Source of the DNA: Enterococcus faecalis 13-SD-W-01
Lineage (GTDB): Bacteria; Bacillota; Bacilli; Lactobacillales; Enterococcaceae
Length of the DNA stretch: 36,902 nucleotides
Reading direction: 5' to 3'
Assembly (NCBI GenBank): GCA_000415185.1
Contig: KE351659.1
Span: forward strand, 42,392 to 79,293
In this document: piece by piece, positions 1 to 7,809 of the stretch
How the letters are laid out: each line of letters starts with the position of its first letter
Position numbering within the stretch: the stretch's first letter is position 1
Notes under the pieces: model-generated
Seen by the model: the letters and a program-made list of their open reading frames with translations, nothing else
What the model was told of the DNA's origin: nothing
Databases searched by the model: none
Program-made: the position numbers and the translations under genes

Positions 1-45
1 GAGGTTGTGAAAAAACCGCTCAGCTCCAAGTATAAAAAAAGAAAC

Positions 46-81
46 GCCGCAAACAATTTTAGCTGTTTGCGGCATTTTTTA
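46..81. terminator. Rho-independent terminator of an upstream gene
   Basis: GCCGCAAACA (46-55) pairs with TGTTTGCGGC (64-73) across a short loop and is followed by a T-rich run. The opposite strand also ends in a T-rich stretch, so it may work both ways. The gene it serves lies to the left of the window. Confidence 0.85.
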
Positions 82-115
82 TTTGGCTTTATTTGAAAAA
101 ATGTTCAAAACACTG

Positions 116-124
116 TGCTATAAT
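116..124 (+). promoter_or_regulatory. Extended -10 promoter of the DUF1905 gene
   Basis: TGC followed by TATAAT (119-124) is a perfect extended -10 element. No good -35 lies at the usual distance; TTGAAA is 20 bp upstream. The start codon is 24 bp downstream, so the leader is short. Confidence 0.55.
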
Positions 125-147
125 CGTTTAAAAAAAGGAGCTCGTTT

Positions 148-438
148 ATGACTGAAAAACAATACAGCTTTGATTCAGCTATTTATTCTTCTGAAGTAGG
201 AAAAGGCGGTGCGTATGTTGTTTTTCCATACGATGTCCGCGAAGAATTTTCTGCCGGCAGAGTCAAGGTTTCTGCCACTTTTGACGAAGAACCTTATGAA
301 GGAAGTATCGTCAATATGGGTCAAAAAAATCCAGATGGTTCGATCTGCTATATTTTAGGGATCAGAAAAGATATTCGCAAAAAAATCGGCAAGGATGTCG
401 GGGATACAGTGCACGTGACTGTGGAAAGAAGAATGTAA
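148..438 (+). CDS. DUF1905 domain protein
   Basis: A 96-residue soluble protein spanning the whole DUF1905 fold. Typical family sequence is seen in the GGAYVVFPYDVREEF stretch near residues 20-35 and in the C-terminal half, where ILGIRKDIRKKIGKDVGD leads into a final beta strand. DUF1905 proteins are small beta-barrel-like proteins, often found alone or fused to YdeI-type domains; their biochemical role is not established. There is no signal peptide or membrane segment, so it should be cytoplasmic. The start is supported by AAGGAG a few bases upstream. It is monocistronic: its own extended -10 promoter lies upstream and a strong terminator follows. The family call is confident and the function is unknown. 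Confidence 0.8.
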   Translation: MTEKQYSFDSAIYSSEVGKGGAYVVFPYDVREEFSAGRVKVSATFDEEPYEGSIVNMGQKNPDGSICYILGIRKDIRKKIGKDVGDTVHVTVERRM

Positions 439-460
439 TTGTGTTTTGGTTAAAAACATA

Positions 461-490
461 AAAAAAAAGAGGCCGCGGCCTCTTTTTTTA
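461..490. terminator. Bidirectional terminator between convergent genes
   Basis: A perfect palindrome centred on GAGGCCGCGGCCTC (469-482) is flanked by A-runs on the left and T-runs on the right, giving a T-tailed hairpin on either strand. It separates the DUF1905 gene from the convergent ABC transporter gene, whose stop codon lies within it. Confidence 0.9.
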
Positions 491-2827
491 TTCTGCACGC
501 AATGCAATTGCTGCATCTTTTTTCGCTGCCATTCTAGCAGGGATGTGTCCGCCAATCATTGTCAAAATCGTTGAAATAACAATCAAGATCAATGCATGGA
601 TCGGATTTAATTGTGCGACATTTTTTAAGTCAGTCATGCTGTATAAGAGACTGTTGATAGGGAATGTAGCTAGCCATGCAATCAGGATACCCAGCACACC
701 AGAAGTGATACCTAGGATACATGTCTCAGCATCGAATACACGAGTAATATCTTTTTTACGTGCACCTAATGCTTTCAATACACCAATTTCTTTTGTTCGT
801 TCGATAACAGAAGTATAAGTGATGATACTGATCATAATCATACTTGTAACTAAAGAAATTCCGGCAAATGCAATCAGAACATAAGTGATCGCATCCATCA
901 ATCCGCCAGTCAATTCCGTCATCGTACCAGCTAAGTCAGTATAAATGATCTTATCTTCTTCAGATTTTCCTTTGTTGAAATCATCTAAATAATCCAAGAC
1001 TTTTTCTTTGTCGCCAAAGTTATTTGGATAGATCATGATGCTTGAAGGAAGGCTGTCGCCGCCAAGGTAGCTGATAACTGTTTCTTTTGCTGAAGCATCT
1101 AACGTTTCGTTTGTCAAAACATTACGGTCGCTGTCTTTTTGAGCAGTGACGATTTCAGAATTTTTGTTTTCATCGACGATTTGTGTTGTCAATTGATCAC
1201 TGTACGCAACACCTGGTGCCAAAAGATTCATAGTTGAAGAAGATTTGACACGCAAGATTCCGCTGATTTTTACTTCTTTATTTGAAGCAGCGTACATTGC
1301 ATCATAGTCTGTATTTGGAATAAAGTTTCCAGTTGGTAATTTTTGATAGAATGTATCGTTATTGATTACTTTGAATGTTGTACCAACGATTTTATCGAAA
1401 TCGATTTTTTCGTTTTCTTTTACATCAAAGCCTAGATTTTTCAGAGCATTGATATTGGTATTGTTATTTCCATCCACAATGATTACAGCATCAGTCGCTG
1501 AACTTGGGTATTCACCAGAAAGTAGAGAATAGTTGTCTTTTAGGAAATCACCATGTCCATCTTCCAATTGTGTTGGGAAAGTAGAAACACCGACCCCAGT
1601 CATTGAAGCCATTGCGTTGGCCATAGAAGGTGCATCGGATGAAAGATTGTCATTTGACAAGTTCACGGTTTGGACTTTGCCGTCTACATCACGTAAAAGA
1701 TTGATTCCTGTTGAACGTGTAAAACCGATATTGTTGCTTAATTCAGGATCGATATTTTCGATGTAATCCACGTATTCTTGGTCAATATTGTTTGTATGTT
1801 GGGATCTGTCTGAATCACTTACTTTTGCAGTTACTGTTTTAGTATCTGGGAATGAGCTATTGCTTGAACCGAGAGAATCTTCGTCAGAAGTTGGTTGGCT
1901 TGTCGTAACTTTTGAGATCGTTATCGGGAATTGCGACATTGTTTCTGACTGCGTTTGGTCGATTTGTTTTTGGAATCCTGTTGATAAAGATAACACGATT
2001 GCGATTCCGATAATACCAATACTAGATGCAAAAGAGGTCAAGAATGTACGACCTTTTTTTGTACGAATATTATTGAAAGAAAGTTTTAACGCTGTCCAAA
2101 AACTCATTTTTGTCCGACGTAAATTAAATTGATCATCTTTTGGACGTTCAATGTGCGGATTTGAGTCGTTACGGATTTGTCCGTCTGAAAATTCAATGAT
2201 CCGATCAGCGTATTGATGTGCTAATTCTGGGTTATGGGTAACCATGATAACAAGTTTTTCTTTCGAAAGTTCTTGGATCAGTTCCATGATCTGAAGACTT
2301 GTTTCTGTATCTAATGCGCCAGTTGGCTCGTCGCAAAGCAAGATATCTGGATCATTTGCTAACGCTCGGGCAATCGCCACACGCTGCATTTGACCACCAG
2401 AAAGCTGGTTTGGTTTTTTGTGCATGTGTTCGTTCAACCCAACTCGGCGCAATGCTTCAGTTGCTTTGGCGCGTTTTTCGTCTTTGGATACACCACTCAA
2501 GGTCATCCCAAGCTCTACATTTTCGATGATGCCTAGATGACCGATCAAGTTGTAGCTTTGGAAAACAAAACCGATCGAATTATTTCGGTAAGCATCCCAA
2601 TCTGCATCTTTAAAGTCTTTGGTTGATTTTCCGTTGATGACCATGTCGCCAGAGTCATAATTGTCCAATCCACCAATTACATTCAGCATCGTTGTTTTAC
2701 CAGAACCGCTAGGACCTAGAATCGCCACGAATTCTTGTTTACGAAAAGCAACAGATACGCCATCTAATGCTTTTGTCGTCGTTTCGCCAACTTTATAATA
2801 TTTTTTTATATCTTTAAGTTGTAACAT
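488..2827 (-). CDS. MacB-like ABC transporter, ATPase fused to FtsX permease
   Basis: A 779-residue fusion. Residues 1-220 form an ABC ATPase with Walker A GPSGSGKT (38-45), signature LSGGQMQRVAIARA (142-155), Walker [13 protein letters not shown] (162-173) and the H-loop THN near 197. A membrane helix follows (about 262-283), then a roughly 350-residue extracytoplasmic domain rich in Ser, Asn and Asp, then three C-terminal helices with the FtsX core ERTKEIGVLKALGARKKDI. This is the four-helix MacB/LolCDE-type layout, which works by mechanotransmission on envelope substrates. I chose the inner Met: AGGAGAGAAGG sits correctly before it, whereas the upstream Met would add 18 unlikely residues. 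The gene is divergent from a two-component system that probably controls it. Substrate unknown; antimicrobial-peptide efflux or resistance is plausible. Confidence 0.85.
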   Translation of the reverse strand: MLQLKDIKKYYKVGETTTKALDGVSVAFRKQEFVAILGPSGSGKTTMLNVIGGLDNYDSGDMVINGKSTKDFKDADWDAYRNNSIGFVFQSYNLIGHLGIIENVELGMTLSGVSKDEKRAKATEALRRVGLNEHMHKKPNQLSGGQMQRVAIARALANDPDILLCDEPTGALDTETSLQIMELIQELSKEKLVIMVTHNPELAHQYADRIIEFSDGQIRNDSNPHIERPKDDQFNLRRTKMSFWTALKLSFNNIRTKKGRTFLTSFASSIGIIGIAIVLSLSTGFQKQIDQTQSETMSQFPITISKVTTSQPTSDEDSLGSSNSSFPDTKTVTAKVSDSDRSQHTNNIDQEYVDYIENIDPELSNNIGFTRSTGINLLRDVDGKVQTVNLSNDNLSSDAPSMANAMASMTGVGVSTFPTQLEDGHGDFLKDNYSLLSGEYPSSATDAVIIVDGNNNTNINALKNLGFDVKENEKIDFDKIVGTTFKVINNDTFYQKLPTGNFIPNTDYDAMYAASNKEVKISGILRVKSSSTMNLLAPGVAYSDQLTTQIVDENKNSEIVTAQKDSDRNVLTNETLDASAKETVISYLGGDSLPSSIMIYPNNFGDKEKVLDYLDDFNKGKSEEDKIIYTDLAGTMTELTGGLMDAITYVLIAFAGISLVTSMIMISIITYTSVIERTKEIGVLKALGARKKDITRVFDAETCILGITSGVLGILIAWLATFPINSLLYSMTDLKNVAQLNPIHALILIVISTILTMIGGHIPARMAAKKDAAIALRAE

Positions 2828-2896
2828 ATGTTTCCTTCTCTCCTTTAACAATCTTCTGTATACTACAATGTAGAATAACATGAACAGTATAACAAG

Positions 2897-2918
2897 TGAA
2901 TGTTAACTGAATATGAAC
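2897..2918. promoter_or_regulatory. Tandem 11-bp direct repeat, likely OmpR-type operator
   Basis: TGAATGTTAAC (2897-2907) is followed immediately by TGAATATGAAC (2908-2918), identical at 9 of 11 positions with 11-bp periodicity. That spacing is typical of OmpR/PhoB-family regulators. The repeats lie midway between the divergent ABC transporter and response-regulator starts, so one site could control both. Confidence 0.5.
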
Positions 2919-2958
2919 AAACTACCAAAAATACATACATAATTTAGGAGAACAATAA

Positions 2959-3633
2959 ATGAATGTGATTTTAGTGATAGAAGATGATGAAAATCTTCGT
3001 TTATTATATCAATCAGTGCTTATACGCGCAGGTTTTCGCGTGTTTTTAGCAGCAGAAGGGGACGAAGCCTTGCAAATCATGGATCAGCACCATGTTGATC
3101 TGGTAATTACAGACATCATGATGCCGCATATGGATGGTTATCAGTTCTTGACACTGCTTCGTGAGGCAGGGATGGAATTACCTTGTCTTTTGATCACGGC
3201 AAAGGAAACATTGGAAGACAAGAAAAAAGGGTTTCGTTTAGGAGCGGATGACTATATGGTCAAACCTATCGATGTCGATGAGATGCTTTTACGGGTGGAG
3301 GCTTTACTGCGTCGGGCAAAAATCAACCACAGCAGTCAGCTGACGATTGGCGAAACCATACTTGATCAGCAAACATATATGGTACAAATGAGTGACCATA
3401 AAGAAGAATTGCCGCAAAAAGAATTCCAAGTACTTTATAAATTACTTGCTTATCCAAACAAAATTTTTACCAGACAACAACTGATGGACGAAATCTGGGG
3501 GCTTGACTCCAACACCGATGAGCGAACAATCGATGTTCATATCAAACGTTTAAGAAATCGGTTTGAGGGAAATCATGATTTTCAAATCGCGACGATCAGA
3601 GGTCTGGGCTATAAGGCGGTCCTTGCAGAATGA
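2959..3633 (+). CDS. OmpR-family response regulator
   Basis: A 224-residue response regulator. The receiver domain (1-118) has the acidic pair E8/D9-D10, phospho-acceptor D52 in LVITDIMMPHMDGY, T80 and K102 in MVKPID. The C-terminal winged helix (about 125-222) carries the OmpR/PhoB pattern ending in RTIDVHIKRLRNRF and IRGLGYKAV. The start has a TTAGGAG site eight bases upstream. The stop codon overlaps the kinase start (ATGA), so the pair is translationally coupled. It probably binds the direct repeats upstream and controls the divergent ABC transporter and itself. I cannot assign it to a named system. Confidence 0.9.
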   Translation: MNVILVIEDDENLRLLYQSVLIRAGFRVFLAAEGDEALQIMDQHHVDLVITDIMMPHMDGYQFLTLLREAGMELPCLLITAKETLEDKKKGFRLGADDYMVKPIDVDEMLLRVEALLRRAKINHSSQLTIGETILDQQTYMVQMSDHKEELPQKEFQVLYKLLAYPNKIFTRQQLMDEIWGLDSNTDERTIDVHIKRLRNRFEGNHDFQIATIRGLGYKAVLAE

Positions 3634-4673
3634 AAAAGAAGATTTACTCACAGTTATGGATTTATTTTTCCAGCATCGTTTTCTTGACGATTCTGGTCAC
3701 GATTGCTTGTTTAACAGGGATCATCTATGTGATGACACGCAGCGATACTTGGCAGCCTAGTCACGAACCGCCGCTTGTGCCGCTTTTTATTTTTGCTGGT
3801 TTCAGTATTATTGTAGGAACAGGAACATCGGTTTTTGTAGGACATCGAATCTTGCAGCCAATCGTGGAATTACGAAAAAGTATGCGGGAAGTAGCTAATG
3901 GTGATTTTTCGATCCAGCTTGATGAAGAAAACCAAAAAGTGGCAGAGGTCCAACAGCTTTATGCAGATTTCAATACCATGGTCCAGAAACTGAACAGTAT
4001 CGAGCTGCTGCGCGATGATTTTGTCTCCAATGTGTCCCATGAATTCAAAACGCCTCTTGCAACGATTCAAGGGTATCTCCAGCTTTTACAGAAATCAGAT
4101 CTTTCTGAAACAGAACGGCAAGTCTTTTTGCAGCGCATGCTTGATGGGATGGGACAGCTCTCGCAATTGACAGAGAATACACTAAAACTCAACAAATTAG
4201 AAAATCAGGGCGGGATTTTTGAAAAGAAAGTCTTTCGGATCGATGAACAAATCCGCGAAGTACTGCTTTTTTTACAACCAAAATGGGAAAAAGAAGAACT
4301 GGAATTAGATTTGGATCTAGAAAAAATCGAATTCTGTGGAGATGAAGAACTCTTATATCAAGTTTGGTTGAATATCGTTGACAATGCAATCAAATATAAT
4401 CGTTCGAATGGGAAGATAAGCGTCAAAATGATCCAGAAAAATGGACGGATATTAGTTGAAGTTACGGATTCGGGAATAGGGATGAGCCCAGAAACGATGG
4501 AGCGGATCTTTGATAAATTTTATCAAGGCGATACCAGCCACAAAACCAAAGGCAACGGACTTGGATTAGCGCTAGTCAAAAAAATCATTGATCTTCATGG
4601 GGGGAAAATCACGTATAACAGTCTTTTAAACGTAGGAACAACTGTTGTAATCGTTTTGCCTGAAAAAGAATAA
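3630..4673 (+). CDS. Sensor histidine kinase (HAMP, HisKA, HATPase)
   Basis: A 347-residue membrane kinase. Two membrane helices (about 10-34 and 50-71) enclose an extracytoplasmic loop of only about 15 residues, so sensing is probably within the membrane or through a partner protein. A HAMP segment follows (about 72-125). The H-box SHEFKTPLATIQGYLQLL has phospho-acceptor H137. The ATPase domain has the N-box VWLNIVDNAIKYN, the G1 box DSGIGM, the F-box IFDKFYQGD and the G2 box GNGLGLALVKKI. The small sensor loop next to a MacB-like transporter recalls intramembrane-sensing kinases that rely on an ABC transporter for detection, but that link is inferred from position only. Confidence 0.9.
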   Translation: MKKKIYSQLWIYFSSIVFLTILVTIACLTGIIYVMTRSDTWQPSHEPPLVPLFIFAGFSIIVGTGTSVFVGHRILQPIVELRKSMREVANGDFSIQLDEENQKVAEVQQLYADFNTMVQKLNSIELLRDDFVSNVSHEFKTPLATIQGYLQLLQKSDLSETERQVFLQRMLDGMGQLSQLTENTLKLNKLENQGGIFEKKVFRIDEQIREVLLFLQPKWEKEELELDLDLEKIEFCGDEELLYQVWLNIVDNAIKYNRSNGKISVKMIQKNGRILVEVTDSGIGMSPETMERIFDKFYQGDTSHKTKGNGLGLALVKKIIDLHGGKITYNSLLNVGTTVVIVLPEKE

Positions 4674-4693
4674 AACAATAAAATAACTTGAAT

Positions 4694-4780
4694 AATGCCA
4701 GTGTATTGGAGAAACGCCCAAAAAAGTCAGTTTTTTCGGAATAACTTTTGAGGTCTCTCCATATCACTGGTATTTTTTAT
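4694..4780 (+). terminator. Long-stem terminator or structured RNA behind the kinase gene
   Basis: A left arm at 4694-4715 (AATGCCAGTGTATTGGAG and on) pairs imperfectly over about 21 bp with the right arm at 4753-4773. The arms enclose a 37-nt loop that holds a small A-run/T-run hairpin. A T-tract follows (4772-4778). It reads best as the terminator of the two-component operon, but the stem is much longer than usual, so a stable 3' RNA is possible. Confidence 0.6.
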
Positions 4781-4809
4781 TGACATAATATTATATTTCA
4801 TATAATATT
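4780..4809 (+). promoter_or_regulatory. PadR operon promoter with overlapping palindromic operator
   Basis: TTGACA (4780-4785) is followed by TATAAT (4801-4806, 15-bp spacer) or TAATAT (4803-4808, 17-bp spacer). A perfect inverted repeat, AATATTATAT (4787-4796), three bases, then ATATAATATT (4800-4809), fills the spacer and -10. A dimeric repressor bound here would block polymerase; the adjacent PadR protein is the obvious candidate. Confidence 0.65.
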
Positions 4810-4854
4810 GATTTAAATAAAATATGATGTCTAATAAAGAATGAAGGTGAATTT

Positions 4855-5172
4855 ATGCATATTCAAGTCCCAACGCTCTTGCTTGATGGAACGGTACTCG
4901 CTGCTTTGAGCAGAGAAGATATGTATGGCTATGCATTAACAAAAATCGTACAGGAAAGTTTGAATATCAGTGAATCAACGATGTATCCAGTATTAAGAAG
5001 ATTGAAACAAGAAGGATATCTGGAAACTTATGATGAGCCGTTTGAAGGAAGAAACAGAAGATATTATCGACTGACAGATCGAGGACATGAACAATTGAAA
5101 GAAATCATTGTCCATTGGGTCGTGTTTCGGGATTCTTTAGATAAGTTATTGGAGGATAATAAAAATGAATGA
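4855..5172 (+). CDS. PadR-family transcriptional repressor
   Basis: A 105-residue protein made almost wholly of the PadR winged helix. It has MYGYALTKIVQESLNISESTMYPVLRRLKQEGYL, where STMYPVLRRL is the recognition helix, and the wing NRRYYRLTDRG. At 105 residues it is a short PadR-s2-type member without the long C-terminal helix domain. GAAGGTGA precedes the start. It overlaps the following DUF1700 gene by 8 bp. PadR-DUF1700-DUF4097 is a recurring Firmicutes arrangement in which the repressor controls envelope-associated partners; autorepression through the palindrome on its promoter is the simplest reading. Confidence 0.9.
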   Translation: MHIQVPTLLLDGTVLAALSREDMYGYALTKIVQESLNISESTMYPVLRRLKQEGYLETYDEPFEGRNRRYYRLTDRGHEQLKEIIVHWVVFRDSLDKLLEDNKNE

Positions 5173-5782
5173 ATACTTAAATGATGTCATGGACTATACT
5201 CGCGAGATTCCAGAAGATGATCGTATAGACCTGATCCAGTATTATGAAGAATATTTTTTGGACTCTGGAAAAACAGTCGAAGATATTTATGAAGAATACG
5301 GTACACCGAAACAATTCGCACTGATGCTGAAAATCAATTATTTCTCTGAAGAAGATGATTCCCCGGAAGCTGAAAGACGTCCCAAAAAAAGCAGTCCCAA
5401 AAGACAAATGCGCTTGATATGGCTGATCATCTTAGGGTTATTCGCTTCACCGATCTTGCTTCCGCTCGCACTTGCCTTTGTTTTAGTGATCGGCGGTCTG
5501 CTTTTTGCTTTGATGGCACTTATCTTTAGTATCTATGTGTTTTTCATTTCGATTTTAGGCGCAGGGCTGTTCTTAGTTATTTCTGGAGTCGGTGTGTTTA
5601 CCCAATCGATTCTCAGCGGCTTATTCTTTATCGGTTTAGGAATGTTAGCGACAGGTGTTGGACTATTTTTCGTACCGCTGCTATTAAAAGGAACAAAAGC
5701 CTTGTTCCAATTAGTCATAAATTTTGCGAAATGGGTGGGCCGACGATTCGTAACTAAAAGAAGAATCTACCCTACATTATAG
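5165..5782 (+). CDS. DUF1700 (HAAS-type) membrane protein
   Basis: A 205-residue protein. The cytoplasmic N-terminus (1-62) is acidic and matches DUF1700/HAAS: YTREIPEDDRIDLIQYYEEYF, then EEYGTPKQFALML. A basic linker follows (68-83), then three or more hydrophobic segments (about 83-110, 112-138, 148-175) and a basic tail. DUF1700 proteins commonly sit between a PadR regulator and a DUF4097 protein, as here, and are thought to work in envelope stress signalling; no biochemical activity is established. It overlaps padR by 8 bp and the next gene starts 18 bp downstream, so the three form one transcript. Confidence 0.8.
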   Translation: MNEYLNDVMDYTREIPEDDRIDLIQYYEEYFLDSGKTVEDIYEEYGTPKQFALMLKINYFSEEDDSPEAERRPKKSSPKRQMRLIWLIILGLFASPILLPLALAFVLVIGGLLFALMALIFSIYVFFISILGAGLFLVISGVGVFTQSILSGLFFIGLGMLATGVGLFFVPLLLKGTKALFQLVINFAKWVGRRFVTKRRIYPTL

Positions 5783-5800
5783 AAAGGACAGTGCCTAGAA

Positions 5801-6622
5801 ATGAAAATAAAGAATCTATTAGTGATTGGCGCAGGCTTGATGTTAGTTGGCGGTCTGTTGGCAGGAATCACTTATACCCTAGGAGCTCAAAGAAGCATGA
5901 CATGGGATCACGGGCCTAAATTGATTGAGATGGGTACAAAAACGACGCAGGTCGATTCATCTGAAGTCAAGAAACTTGTTATCCATACTGAAAACCAAGG
6001 AATCGAAATCAGAAGAGGGTTGAATTTTGAAGTAAATGCAAAATATATCAAAGGCTATGAACCAAAAATAACCACTGAAAATGGCATACTGACAGTCAAT
6101 GGAGCTGGTTCAACTGGACGAGTACAAGTCAGTCTCGGCGATACCAGTGAAAGAATCGTGATTACGATCCCTCGAGATAAAGAATTAACAGAGGTTGCAG
6201 TGGCAACTACGGACGGTTCTATTGAAATGGAAGGAATCAACAGCAAGAAATTCCAAATCGAATCGTATGATACATGGTTAGATCTATCTGAACTTAGAGG
6301 GGAAACCTTGTCCCTGAACCAGCAAGACAGCCATCTAGAGGCGGAGCACCTTGATTTTTCAGAGATGCACGTCACTGGCAGCGACAACTCAATGAATATT
6401 GAGGATTTAACTTTACGAAAAGCAAGTTCAATCAACGTCAATGATGGTCATGTTTCTCTGGAAAATATTTCTATCCCAGGCTTTTTGATCCAAATGGAAG
6501 ATGGTCATCTGCTCTATAACGATGAAGAAATACAACAAAATCCTTATGAACAAGGAGATCAAAAGAAAGCATTGGCTATCGATATGAGAGATGGACAGCT
6601 TTCGATCGATACGGAGGATTAA
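5801..6622 (+). CDS. DUF4097 beta-helix surface protein
   Basis: A 273-residue protein with a hydrophobic N-terminal segment (about 5-28), either an uncleaved anchor or a signal peptide without a clear lipobox. The rest is a repetitive beta-strand pattern typical of DUF4097: short strands with D/N-G turns (TTDGSIEMEGI, NDGHVSLENI, EDGHLLYNDE, RDGQLSIDTED). The family is related to LiaX and other envelope-stress proteins of enterococci, but this gene is not in a liaFSR context, so I do not call it LiaX. It is last in the padR operon and is followed by a terminator. It is probably surface-exposed. Function is inferred only from operon context. Confidence 0.75.
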   Translation: MKIKNLLVIGAGLMLVGGLLAGITYTLGAQRSMTWDHGPKLIEMGTKTTQVDSSEVKKLVIHTENQGIEIRRGLNFEVNAKYIKGYEPKITTENGILTVNGAGSTGRVQVSLGDTSERIVITIPRDKELTEVAVATTDGSIEMEGINSKKFQIESYDTWLDLSELRGETLSLNQQDSHLEAEHLDFSEMHVTGSDNSMNIEDLTLRKASSINVNDGHVSLENISIPGFLIQMEDGHLLYNDEEIQQNPYEQGDQKKALAIDMRDGQLSIDTED

Positions 6623-6626
6623 AAGC

Positions 6627-6662
6627 AAGAGGAGGTTTTTTACAAACCTTCTCTTCTTTTTG
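6627..6662 (+). terminator. Terminator of the padR operon
   Basis: AAGAGGAGGTTT (6627-6638) pairs with AAACCTTCTCTT (6644-6655) with one G-U pair and is followed by a T-run. Confidence 0.85.
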
Positions 6663-6748
6663 TTGTTCTAGGAGATATTTTAGCTATTTCACAGAAAAAT
6701 ATAGTAAAATAGACGTATACATAACTGAGAAAAACCGGGGGAGAAAAA

Positions 6749-7246
6749 ATGGAGAAAGAACCATCACTAACGCTTTTACAAGAGGAATTTGAAACTTTAC
6801 ATAACATGCTTGAGGAATTGACAAAAACATTTTATGACGAAAAAGAAGAAAAATTGAAAGTATCTTATCCAAATAATTCGGAAGGACGTCAATTAAAACA
6901 AGCGCATTTTGAGATTTTCAATCATCTGGAACAAGTGAGAAAACAGTTGGAATACTTTTCTCAGCCAATCGCAGATACAGGAATCTTGAAATATGATCAT
7001 GAAAAAGAAGGTTTTGTTTTTAAATCTCTCTATCATGATTTTCCATTAGTTTCTGGTATGACTTTGGAAGTGTTAGTTGAGGATTACTTTACTGAGGAAA
7101 AACATTGGTTGAAAACACGGTTAGAATACTTGCCTCAATCTGCTGGTGAAGGCTACCGCTCTAAAAATCATTCATATGGCTGGTACGTAGCTGAAGACAA
7201 AGAACTGCAGCTAGAAGGTGCGAAAGCAAGATTGAGAAAGAAGTGA
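6749..7246 (+). CDS. Hypothetical protein, possibly DUF5348-like
   Basis: A 165-residue soluble, charged protein. The N-terminal half (1-75) is predicted helical and heptad-like (LLQEEFETLHNMLEELTKTF; HLEQVRKQLEYF). The C-terminal half is beta-rich, with FPLVSGMTLEVLVEDYF, HWLKTRLEYLP, GWYVAEDKELQLEGAKARLRKK. The 'G...L...W..tr.ey......L.G..AR.R' pattern resembles DUF5348, but I recognise it only loosely. GGGGGAG precedes the start. It ends 13 bp before the YdhG-like gene with AGGAGAGG between them, so the two are likely cotranscribed. No function can be assigned. Confidence 0.6.
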   Translation: MEKEPSLTLLQEEFETLHNMLEELTKTFYDEKEEKLKVSYPNNSEGRQLKQAHFEIFNHLEQVRKQLEYFSQPIADTGILKYDHEKEGFVFKSLYHDFPLVSGMTLEVLVEDYFTEEKHWLKTRLEYLPQSAGEGYRSKNHSYGWYVAEDKELQLEGAKARLRKK

Positions 7247-7259
7247 GGAGAGGATAAAA

Positions 7260-7643
7260 ATGACGACTTTCCAAGAATATTTAGATACGATCGAAGAACC
7301 AGCACATAAAGAAAAATTAACAGAAGTATTACAATGGGTAGAAGAAGAATTTCCTGAATTGGGGACAAGAATTGCTTGGAACCAGCCGATGTTCACCCAT
7401 CACGAGACCTTTATCATTGGTTTCAGCACAGCAAAAAAACATTTTGCAGTGGCACCTGAACATGCTGGAATCGTGAAATTTGCTGAAAAAATCGAAGCAG
7501 CGGGCTATACTTATACGAATCAATTATTCCGTATCCAGTGGAACCAGCCAGTCAACTACGCGCTTTTAAAAGAAATTATTGCCTTCAATATCACGGACAA
7601 AGCAGAATACACCACATTTTGGCGCAAAGAAAACAAAAAATAG
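7260..7643 (+). CDS. ydhG: YdhG/DUF1801 family, frataxin-like iron chaperone
   Basis: A 127-residue protein close to Bacillus subtilis YdhG in layout: N-terminal FQEYLDTIEEPAHKEKLTEVLQWV, the core IAWNQPMFTHHETFIIGFSTAKKH, FAVAPEHAG, and the tail IIAFNITDKAEYTTFWRK. YdhG (Fra) was characterised in B. subtilis as a bacterial frataxin-fold protein that binds iron and assists Fe-S cluster and haem supply, although the DUF1801 family as a whole is less well understood. The protein is cytoplasmic with no signal. It is second in a two-gene unit behind the helical hypothetical gene and is followed by a terminator. The family call is strong; iron delivery in this organism is an extrapolation. Confidence 0.8.
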   Translation: MTTFQEYLDTIEEPAHKEKLTEVLQWVEEEFPELGTRIAWNQPMFTHHETFIIGFSTAKKHFAVAPEHAGIVKFAEKIEAAGYTYTNQLFRIQWNQPVNYALLKEIIAFNITDKAEYTTFWRKENKK

Positions 7644-7661
7644 CTGATAAATTGTAGATTC

Positions 7662-7697
7662 AAAGGACTGTTGACGAATGTCGCAGTCCTTTTTTGT
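7662..7697 (+). terminator. Terminator behind the ydhG-like gene
   Basis: AAAGGACTG (7662-7670) pairs with CAGTCCTTT (7684-7692), followed by a T-run. Confidence 0.85.
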
Positions 7698-7712
7698 GTT
7701 CTAACGTTAATA

Positions 7713-7776
7713 TGACAAAATTGAAAGACGATTGAAAGCCGAAAACAAGGAAATTTTCAGAAATGTTTTCTATACT
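7713..7776 (+). promoter_or_regulatory. BceR-like operator and promoter of the yxeA-bceAB operon
   Basis: TGACA-N4-TGAAA (7713-7726) is one mismatch from the BceR-type box TNACA-N4-TGTAA. ATTGAAAG occurs twice here (7720-7727 and 7731-7738). TATACT (7771-7776) is a good -10 with no recognisable -35 at 17 bp, as expected of an activator-dependent promoter. The box is about 45 bp upstream of the -10. Confidence 0.45.
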
Positions 7777-7809
7777 AAACACAACAGTTAAACGAAAGAA
7801 GGAAAAACA

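Noticed and set aside
1-35. Possible C-terminal end of an upstream gene (frame 3, ending at TAA 33-35)
   Set aside because: Only ten codons are visible and nothing identifies the protein; it is placed well before a terminator but cannot be supported.
1788-2132. 114-codon plus-strand frame inside the MacB-like gene
   Set aside because: Antisense shadow of the extracytoplasmic domain with no ribosome-binding site; the minus-strand gene explains the region fully.
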